From Paenibacillus sabuli (GTDB lineage: Bacteria > Bacillota > Bacilli > Paenibacillales > Paenibacillaceae): a DNA stretch of 64,000 bases. The stretch is taken from the NCBI RefSeq assembly GCF_014705605.1, contig NZ_JACXIZ010000044.1, positions 1 through 64,000 on the forward strand, in the 5' to 3' direction. A model generated the notes under the pieces. It saw only the letters and a program-made list of their open reading frames with translations. It was not told where the DNA came from and did no database searches. Shown here one piece after another: positions 58,901-64,000 of this stretch (position 1 is its first letter; every line of letters starts with the position of its first letter). A program made the position numbers and the translations under genes.

Positions 58901-61638
58901 TCGCCCTCCTCGAACCGGAAGCGGCTCTTCTTGTCCTCGTCCGCCGCGATTGCGCGCGCATAGCCCCCGTCCGGCGTGCGGGCGATCGTGGCGCGTCGCT
59001 TGTCCTCATAGAGCGTGAGCGGATTGGCGCCGGCAGGCAGCGGCGCGCGGTAGATGCCGTCGCGGAAGGGCTCCCAGCCGCTGACCTGCTGGCCGCCGTC
59101 GAGGATGACGCGCTCTCCCTCATACGCGCGGTAGGTCACCTTGTAATTGTCGCCCGGCGAGTCGGCGCCCGTCAGCCTGAAGCTGTCGCTCAGACTGTAC
59201 GTGCCGCCGCGCAGCACGACATCAATATTGCCCGTCTCCCCTGCAGCCAGGAGCACGCGGACCGCATCCCGCGCTTCCGTCAACGAACCGTACGGGTCGG
59301 CCAGGGTGCCGGCTCCGCCCGGTGCCGCGTCCGGCGCGACATACACGACAGCGCTCGGCAGCAGCGCTTCCTCGAACAGCTGCATCGCCTGCACGGCGAT
59401 CTGGCTGCGCTTCGACTCCGGCGGCAGCTTGCCCCGCTCGGCCAGCATTGCGACCCCGGTTGCGCCGTGATCGTCATAGTCCTTGTCCAGCAGCAGAGCG
59501 GCATCCGCCAGGGTCGTCACCAGCCCCCCGTCCGCACGGATCGGCGCCTGGGACAGTGCGACCGGCTCTCCGTCCATGAGGGCGGCCGTCTCGCCCGCTC
59601 TTACCTCGATCTCGCGACCGTGCAGCGCAATATACAGCGTATCGGCGACGGCATCGTAGGCGGTATCCGCCTGGAAGGCGCGGGCGGCATCCTGCAGCGG
59701 CAGCATCAGCTCGCCGTCGCTTCTGTACGGCGCGCTTGCCAGTTCGACCGGTTCGTTGGTCGCGTACGCCCGTCCGTCGCCTTCCCGGACGACCAGCGCG
59801 CGCAGCATGTAGTCGGCGATCTTTTTTTCCGCCTCAGGGAAGCGGGCCTTGCCCTTGTACGCCCTGACGTTGTCGATCCAGAACGCCGGGTCTTCCGCAT
59901 GGAGCGCCGAATACCGGACATGGGACAGCGAGGCCGCGTCGTAACCGTTGTAGAATTTGACGTTGCGGACCAGCGTTTTGCCGTCCACCCAGATCGAGAA
60001 CGTGTCGGTATCAGTGTTCAGCTCGGTCACGATTCGGTGCCACTCGTTCTCCGTCACGGCGACCGTCTTCCGCACGTTCGCGCCGGTCTCGTTATTGTAA
60101 GGGACCGACACGCTGTTGTTGATGATCGAGGTCAGCACGCCCTGCCGGTTGCCGTCCAGCAGAATGTCCGGCACCTTGATCTGCTTCGCGGCGCCGGCGT
60201 AGCGAATATCCGTCTCGTAAGTCATGATGCCCGCATAAGCGTCCAGACTGCGCACCATCCCCTTCCCGGCCGCGCCGGCGGGGACGTACATGCTCATATC
60301 GCCCGATTCTCCGCCCGGGCGCTGCATGCGGGTAATGGCGCTATTGATCGTCCAGTCCGCCGGTTCGTCGTCGAAGTCCTCTTCGAACAGCAGCTCGAGC
60401 GGCTCCTCCTCCGGCTCCTCGACGACGACCGGCTCCGGCGGGACGGCGGAGCGCTCGGCGACGAAGACGCCGCCGATGCGCACCCATGTATCGGTCGCGC
60501 CCGTGACATGCTCGCCGACGACACGAAGCACGAGCGTATGCTCGCCCTCGGACAGATCGGTGGCCAGCATGGAGTACGTGCCTCGGGAGCCGCCTGCGAG
60601 CGCGGTCGCATCGCAGCCCGAGAGCAGTTGCGGCGGCCCGTCGTCAATCTGCCACTCGACGTAGCCGGCATCGATGGATTTGAGCCAGTATAAGCCGACC
60701 GCGCTGCCTCGGAAGTTGACGACCGCCGTCGCATTAGCCGTCTTGCTGACGATCATATGCGGATGTCGGCCGCCCATGCTCGTCTCCTCCTGCGCGAAGC
60801 CGTTGACAGCCAGCTCGTAGCCGTCTACAAGATCGGCCTCTTCGAGAGCGCTTTCATAAAGCGCGGCGGGCAACGCATAGGCGCTCGGCGCCGCCGGCGT
60901 CTCGACGCCCAGAGCTGCGCTCAGGAACTGCTGCACCTCTGCCGCATAGACGGCGTAGCCCTCGTCCGACGGGTGCTCGTCGTCGCGGAACATCGTCTCC
61001 CAGGTTGCTCCGTTCGCCCCGCTGTCGATGAGCTGATACAGCGCATAGCCGACGTTGACGAACGGCAGGCCATAGTGCGCCGCGATTGCCTCATGCCAAG
61101 CCACCGATTTCATCAGCTCGCTGTTGTCGTAATCCTGCTCCGCTCCTTCCTTATTGAGCGTGTAGATCATGACGATGTCGGCATACGGATTGGCCGCGTA
61201 GATTTGCCGCACCAGTCCCTCCATGCTGTCCTTGACCAACTTCTCGTTCTGCCCGTAATCGTTGACGGCCGCCTCGATGAAGACGAGGTCGGGCGCTTCG
61301 GACAGCAGCTGCGCTTTGGCGCGGAATACATTCGGGATCGAGCCGAAGCCGCCGATGCCCGCGTTGACCTCGCGAATGTCGGCGTCGGGATACGCATTCT
61401 CGAACCATGCGGTCGTCTTGGCGCGCCAACTGTACGCGGGATTCGATGCGCCGGTGCCGACGGTGATCGATCCGCCGATGTACCCGATCGTCAGTGTCTC
61501 GTCCGTCTCCAACTTATAGACCGTGTTGCTGATGCCCCGACGCTCGATCGGCGGCGCTTCCTCGGCCGACGCCGGCAGCGCGGGAAGACTGCCGACCAGC
61601 AACGCGATCGTCAGCAGCCAAGCCAATGTTTTTCGCAC
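55921..61638 (-). CDS. giant secreted SGNH hydrolase / beta-helix multidomain protein
   Basis: About 1,905 residues with a signal peptide. Residues ~45-240 are an SGNH/GDSL esterase with Ser57 in GYIGGSITVG, NAGIGG, Asn126 in EAAVNDYG and DDEHPSDEGY. Then come a carbohydrate-binding-like region (~255-405), a LamG-like segment (~415-600), a Cu_amine_oxidN1-like segment (~610-715), a long right-handed beta-helix (~765-1410, e.g. GVHINENAKNNTVENNLIYQTGFYGVFISG), a BIG2-like Ig domain (~1460-1530), further Ig-like parts, and a DUF1349-like C-terminus. It probably de-esterifies and degrades plant polysaccharide. GGAGG favours a GTG at 61638 over the ATG at 61647. Confidence 0.85.
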   Translation of the reverse strand: MRKTLAWLLTIALLVGSLPALPASAEEAPPIERRGISNTVYKLETDETLTIGYIGGSITVGTGASNPAYSWRAKTTAWFENAYPDADIREVNAGIGGFGSIPNVFRAKAQLLSEAPDLVFIEAAVNDYGQNEKLVKDSMEGLVRQIYAANPYADIVMIYTLNKEGAEQDYDNSELMKSVAWHEAIAAHYGLPFVNVGYALYQLIDSGANGATWETMFRDDEHPSDEGYAVYAAEVQQFLSAALGVETPAAPSAYALPAALYESALEEADLVDGYELAVNGFAQEETSMGGRHPHMIVSKTANATAVVNFRGSAVGLYWLKSIDAGYVEWQIDDGPPQLLSGCDATALAGGSRGTYSMLATDLSEGEHTLVLRVVGEHVTGATDTWVRIGGVFVAERSAVPPEPVVVEEPEEEPLELLFEEDFDDEPADWTINSAITRMQRPGGESGDMSMYVPAGAAGKGMVRSLDAYAGIMTYETDIRYAGAAKQIKVPDILLDGNRQGVLTSIINNSVSVPYNNETGANVRKTVAVTENEWHRIVTELNTDTDTFSIWVDGKTLVRNVKFYNGYDAASLSHVRYSALHAEDPAFWIDNVRAYKGKARFPEAEKKIADYMLRALVVREGDGRAYATNEPVELASAPYRSDGELMLPLQDAARAFQADTAYDAVADTLYIALHGREIEVRAGETAALMDGEPVALSQAPIRADGGLVTTLADAALLLDKDYDDHGATGVAMLAERGKLPPESKRSQIAVQAMQLFEEALLPSAVVYVAPDAAPGGAGTLADPYGSLTEARDAVRVLLAAGETGNIDVVLRGGTYSLSDSFRLTGADSPGDNYKVTYRAYEGERVILDGGQQVSGWEPFRDGIYRAPLPAGANPLTLYEDKRRATIARTPDGGYARAIAADEDKKSRFRFEEGDIPPVDAPEQLAVYAWPGGPSGYINYSTARPKVTSVDYVTRTVYLDRDLIYEMGTGSRYYVYNALEFLDTPGEYYVDAAANMLYYMPYGDIASADIVIPAKSVLISVAGTAAAPARNIVLQGLELRGTDLNVSTVSIADARNIEVRGSEIYNSGHIGVHINENAKNNTVENNLIYQTGFYGVFISGKANTRSNETYGNRVLNNVIRDVGELNGNAAGIRIMNASHNRIAYNKISGSPRNGIHIFGIPDPNIMGKILDDVTVTPENVEDFKIAMFNTVEYNDVSEVVQDSQDTNAIGMWGAGRGNVVRKNKIHDNELPQLTVNPGHSFWFPLYLDENSNDQIVASNVVYDNQTTEGGVLSAGFHANASKDAKVLNNVMLDVDYKNAPINANDMNTSDRISTGLVAQRNILSGFGNGNVYNIMKWRADTVASIDYNLLNSGNGEYRIGGQAPVETYAEWREYDGRGFDANSLRANPSFVSPSKRDYRLRYDSPAYAVGFRDIELSEIGLRSDYPFADPEDAPEALYAYAAHDPFKKAWARLESGGQLQMGYTLRTEQGYAVGPATVTAVTYASDNPLAVFIDATGKATAVGPGKSVITVTAQWNGQTVSTAFEAVVDDAIAAVSFAGLKPFYEVDERFAPVLVSESVYGSQRRYENVTLTADSPNVQIDGTSVTALAPGTYTLTAVSADNPALFAEATIEVLEEMLDRVEVTIDEDVYGVGDTIAWDYTLIGSKGSELDKAQAAVTLHSDADIVHLQGSGAVAAQQGVGYLSVTATVYGRVRTGTAMVAVMPEQAAVPAGYTIHHYERAGEPATSGYAYEQANRIHIATSGYDAWGEEDSMTLLARPLAAQETVTVTATVYELNNPPAIEGTGEVAIHAAAGVMIRDEDAPDSRNVFVRYRLNGDVIMSYRNETYPATSYQRGSTPGQPVEVKLEKQGSVFTGYYKNGAGDWIKIASIVCEMEGGMLVGAGLQSGSKGNMTSAELGPISVQASDQ

Positions 61639-61759
61639 AATATTCATCCTCCTTTTCGGCCCACTATAGCACGCCCGACGCGACGCAGCCATTGCAGCAT
61701 CTGAATCCGTCTTGCAAAATCTGAACAAGGCGAAAAAAGTTAGTTAGACAAGTAGAAAA

Positions 61760-61795
61760 AGCCTTCCCCGCCACGTCTTCAAGGCGGAGAAGGCT
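61760..61795 (-). terminator. terminator of vanW-type gene
   Basis: AGCCTTCCCCGCC and GGCGGAGAAGGCT pair with a 10-base loop and one mismatch; on the minus strand the stem is followed by TTTTTC. Confidence 0.88.
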
Positions 61796-61809
61796 CTTTG
61801 GTTCACGAT

Positions 61810-62745
61810 TTAAAACGATACGTATGCGCCAGCGACCATTGCAAGCGCTTCTGGCTGCGCCTCTCCGGACACGCCCGGCACCTCGCGGGGGTGAAATTCA
61901 ATAAGCTCCGACGAATATAGGCTGACGTACATGCTTCCGCCATAGGCTGCCGCGCGAATGAGCACCGGCTGATTATAAGCATTGCGAAACACGAAGTCAG
62001 GCCCGCCCCAGCTCACCGTCGCATCCCGGCCCGGTCGTACATACGGCACGCGCCGGCTGTGCGAATACCGATTGACGATCTCCATCCCGGCCCGATCGGC
62101 GGCATTGTACAGCGTTGAAGATACTTGGCATATGCCGCCGCCAACATCTTCGGCCAGCTCGCCTCTGACGATGACCGGTGCGCGCAGATAGCCTTTTTGA
62201 AGCGTGCGCTCTCCGACGACTGCATTGAACGAAAATTGTTCCCCCGGAAACACGACTGTGTTGTTGATCGCTTGCGCAGCCAGGGCAATATTATGTGATC
62301 GATTGCGGTTGGCGGCGTTAAAATACGTGGCGTACCGGCCGATCGCCTGTTCCTTGATCTGGGCAAGCAGCTCTCTGTCTACACGCGCGTGCACGCGCAT
62401 GAGCGGCGCCTGCAGCCGGCCCGGCCCTCCGCTCAACACATGCGCTGCAAAGGCGGCGGTAAACGCGCGGCGATCCAACCGGACGCCTGTCCGCTCGGCC
62501 TCGATGGCGCCGCTGCTTCCGATCCGCGCATTGACAGGCGCTCGGGCCACATGCTCGTCAATGCGGTCCATCAAGGTCTCCAACGCGCCGAGATCGATCA
62601 GGGAGGTTCCGGCGAGCGTGTAATCGGCTGCCTGCACTTCCGCTACAATTGTCTGTTCGTGCGTGATCGTCCAGCCCGTAGCTGCTGCAGCCTGCGGAGC
62701 GAAGAGGAGAACGAGCAGCAATCCCGGGTACCAGATCCACCTCAA
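61810..62745 (-). CDS. VanW family protein
   Basis: About 311 residues from a TTG at 62745 (GGGGG seven bases upstream), giving a proper signal/anchor LRWIWYPGLLLVLLFAPQAAAA. The N-terminal part is a YoaR-like region, and the VanW domain contains ALAAQAINNTVVFPGEQFSFNAVVGERTLQKGYLRAPVIVRGELAEDVGGGICQVSSTLYNAADRAGMEIVNRYSHSRRVPYV. The GGGICQ motif is diagnostic. VanW proteins lie in vancomycin-resistance clusters and in spore formers, but their activity is not settled. Confidence 0.88.
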   Translation of the reverse strand: MRWIWYPGLLLVLLFAPQAAAATGWTITHEQTIVAEVQAADYTLAGTSLIDLGALETLMDRIDEHVARAPVNARIGSSGAIEAERTGVRLDRRAFTAAFAAHVLSGGPGRLQAPLMRVHARVDRELLAQIKEQAIGRYATYFNAANRNRSHNIALAAQAINNTVVFPGEQFSFNAVVGERTLQKGYLRAPVIVRGELAEDVGGGICQVSSTLYNAADRAGMEIVNRYSHSRRVPYVRPGRDATVSWGGPDFVFRNAYNQPVLIRAAAYGGSMYVSLYSSELIEFHPREVPGVSGEAQPEALAMVAGAYVSF

Positions 62746-62815
62746 GGATACACCCCCATCTGGTTCGAATGCCCCTATTATTCGCTCGCGCCTGCGGATT
62801 ATACGCGTTGTCCGC

Positions 62816-63577
62816 TCAGCTACGCGGCCGCTTGGCGGCCAACTCGCCCACAATCGACTTGAGTCTGCGCAGCTTGACTGTAAATACGGTGCGTTCGCCG
62901 GGAGCGCTGCGGACCGCGACGCTGCCACCGAGCCGTTCGATCAGTCGTCTGGTCTGCGCGAGGCCTACCCCACGGCCCGGCACGCTGCGGTTGATCGCAT
63001 CCTCGGCAGCATAAGGACGATCAAAAATCAGCTTTTGATGCTGGGCGCCGATTCCGCTTCCCTGATCCCATACTTCGAGCAACAGATCGTCCTCCTCTTG
63101 CCGCAGCGTGACGCCGAGTGCACCTCCCTGTGCGCCGTGTTCGACGGCATTGGCGAGCAGATGGTGTACGATTCGCTCCAGCATATCTTCGTCGCCCAGC
63201 ACGTAATGGGGCTGCTCGGTCAGCTTCAGCGTCAGCCTCAGCCCCTTGCGCGCGCATTCCTGCCGGTAGCTTCGCACGACCGTCTGGCAGATACGATTGA
63301 GATTGACTTTGGCCAGCGGTAGGCCGTCATATGCCGCCTCCGGGCTGCCGCCGGTCTCGGCCATGCGGTCGAGCGCGCGGTTGAGCTCGATCAGGAGTTT
63401 TTGCAGCTCGGGATCGTCGGCATAGAGCAGCACCTTGCGCGACGCCCCATGCTTCAGCACCTCGCCGAGCTTTTTGCTAATATAGGCAAGCTGCATGGCG
63501 CGCATTCGGCCGGCCCGGTACTGTACGATGACGACCGCCGCCAGTACAGCAATCATGCCGAATAATACTGAGATCAT
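62816..63577 (-). CDS. histidine-kinase-like ATPase without H-box
   Basis: 253 residues. One N-terminal membrane helix (ISVLFGMIAVLAAVVIVQY), a short helical stretch, then a HATPase_c domain with the N-box HHLLANAVEHG, G1 WDQGSGIG and G2 GRGVGLAQTRRLIERLGG. The usual dimerisation motif HELRTPL is absent: the corresponding helix reads KLGEVLKHGASRKVLLYADDPELQKLLIELNRAL. No response regulator is adjacent. It may act as a SpoIIAB-like ATPase, a phosphatase or a degenerate kinase. GGGGAGCC precedes the ATG. Confidence 0.75.
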   Translation of the reverse strand: MISVLFGMIAVLAAVVIVQYRAGRMRAMQLAYISKKLGEVLKHGASRKVLLYADDPELQKLLIELNRALDRMAETGGSPEAAYDGLPLAKVNLNRICQTVVRSYRQECARKGLRLTLKLTEQPHYVLGDEDMLERIVHHLLANAVEHGAQGGALGVTLRQEEDDLLLEVWDQGSGIGAQHQKLIFDRPYAAEDAINRSVPGRGVGLAQTRRLIERLGGSVAVRSAPGERTVFTVKLRRLKSIVGELAAKRPRS

Positions 63578-63592
63578 AGCGAAGGCTCCCCC

Positions 63593-63812
63593 ATGGTCGA
63601 ATTCAAGTCCCCGGACTCCTTTTTTGAAAGCATCAAACGTATAGGATTTCGTTGCAGTCTACCGCGGCAACCGCAGCATCGCCGATCTGGACGATCTGCT
63701 GTCAGGCAACGATGTCGAATCGCTAATCTCCTACAACGCAAGACTTACGCTGGAGCAAATCCGCGCCATTCGCCGTACGGGCAACCTGCCATCCGGCTAC
63801 CGCAGATTATAA
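63593..63812 (+). pseudogene. frameshifted small ORF remnant
   Basis: One frame from the ATG at 63593 gives MVEFKSPDSFFESIKRIGF. A shift of frame at about 63645 then gives VAVYRGNRSIADLDDLLSGN, followed by DVESLISYNARLTLEQIRAI and RRTGNLPSGYRRL, ending at TAA 63812. Both parts look protein-like, but neither is complete alone, so a single-base indel is likely. There is no good RBS. The family is not recognised. Confidence 0.35.
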
Positions 63813-63838
63813 GTTCGTGTGGGATAAGGGCTCACCCT

Positions 63839-64000
63839 TCACCGATCGTCATGCCGGTTGCGCCTCATCATGCTGCGCAGCAGGAAATAGACGAGGATCA
63901 GCACCACCAGGACTGCGCCGGCCATGCCGTAAGTGGAGGCAAGCGGGTTATCTGCTGTGCCATCAGATTCCGCTTCCGCACTGCGCTCCGCCGCCGCGGT
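63839..64000 (-). CDS. C-terminus of a membrane-anchored protein (partial)
   Basis: The reading frame enters from beyond the right edge and ends at TGA (63839-63841). The visible 53 residues are an Ala/Glu-rich linker (TAAAERSAEAESDGTADNPLAS), one transmembrane helix (YGMAGAVLVVLILVYFLL) and a basic cytoplasmic end (RSMMRRNRHDDR). This is a type I anchor of an exported protein whose main domain is outside the window. Confidence 0.6.
   Translation of the reverse strand, partial: TAAAERSAEAESDGTADNPLASTYGMAGAVLVVLILVYFLLRSMMRRNRHDDR

Noticed and set aside
1-64000. Prophage or transposon content
   Set aside because: No integrase, transposase, terminase, capsid or tail genes were seen; mobile signals are limited to the attC-like sites and the small fold-back and stem-loop repeats.

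Overview
The window is about 64 kb of high-GC chromosomal DNA from a Gram-positive, spore-former-like Firmicute, most likely Paenibacillaceae (Paenibacillus or Cohnella type). The reasons are strong AGGAGG-type ribosome binding sites, frequent GTG/TTG starts, the proteins present (BceAB-type ABC transporter, VanW, DUF3891, secreted proteins with copper-amine-oxidase N-terminal domains, lipoprotein c-type cytochromes) and simple hairpin-T terminators. I see no rRNA, tRNA, CRISPR array or transposase.

Layout. 1-2.4 kb: a low-GC island with two minus-strand genes (a GNAT acetyltransferase and an unknown protein) separated by long imperfect palindromes. Their ends fit the attC consensus RYYYAAC...GTTRRRY, so this looks like an integron-type gene-cassette array without a visible integrase. 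2.4-10.5 kb: NUDIX hydrolase, a TlpA/ResA thioredoxin, a PepSY transmembrane protein, a YtkA/FixH-like lipoprotein, and a minus-strand operon FixH-like - nosD - nosL - nosY - nosF with no nosZ in view. 10.5-20.5 kb: YebC, DUF2277, an MFS drug exporter, an AraC regulator, an MsrA-MsrB fusion whose MsrB half has lost its catalytic Cys, a MarR regulator with a metallophosphoesterase, YbjQ, and a two-gene unit whose large protein has an eCIS/polymorphic-toxin-like leader. 20.5-21.3 kb: a double stem-loop repeat and an 11-copy ~50 bp minisatellite.

21.3-26.5 kb: a four-gene type III polyketide cluster (synthase, methyltransferase, FAD oxidoreductase, MMPL exporter) with overlapping reading frames. 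26.7-33.3 kb: a LacI regulator and a sugar operon (two Gfo/Idh/MocA dehydrogenases, a two-part alpha/beta hydrolase, a NagB-type deaminase) with a perfect operator palindrome at the promoter. 33.4-38.3 kb: DUF3891, a 234 bp fold-back element abutting prs, a stand-alone ParB-like protein and an Hpt-REC-GGDEF-REC protein. 38.5-43.4 kb: BceAB-type transporter, a membrane-anchored HtrA-like protease, an intact MsrAB, and a 24-residue hydrophobic peptide gene with its own RBS and terminator.

43.5-49.6 kb: two two-component systems, one in an operon with two PepSY proteins that have Asp-rich tails. 49.6-52.3 kb: respiratory and copper/thiol functions (BdbC, two c-type cytochromes, SCO). 52.4-55.8 kb: two tandem paralogous secreted 543-residue proteins, each with two copies of a His-bearing helical domain. 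55.9-64 kb: a ~1,900-residue secreted SGNH/beta-helix protein, a VanW protein, a histidine-kinase-like protein without an H-box, a frameshifted remnant and the end of a membrane protein. Copper, heme and thiol chemistry recurs through the window (nosDLYF, SCO, cytochromes, BdbC, TlpA, two MsrAB), suggesting an aerobic or microaerobic respiratory lifestyle. All functions are read from protein motifs only.
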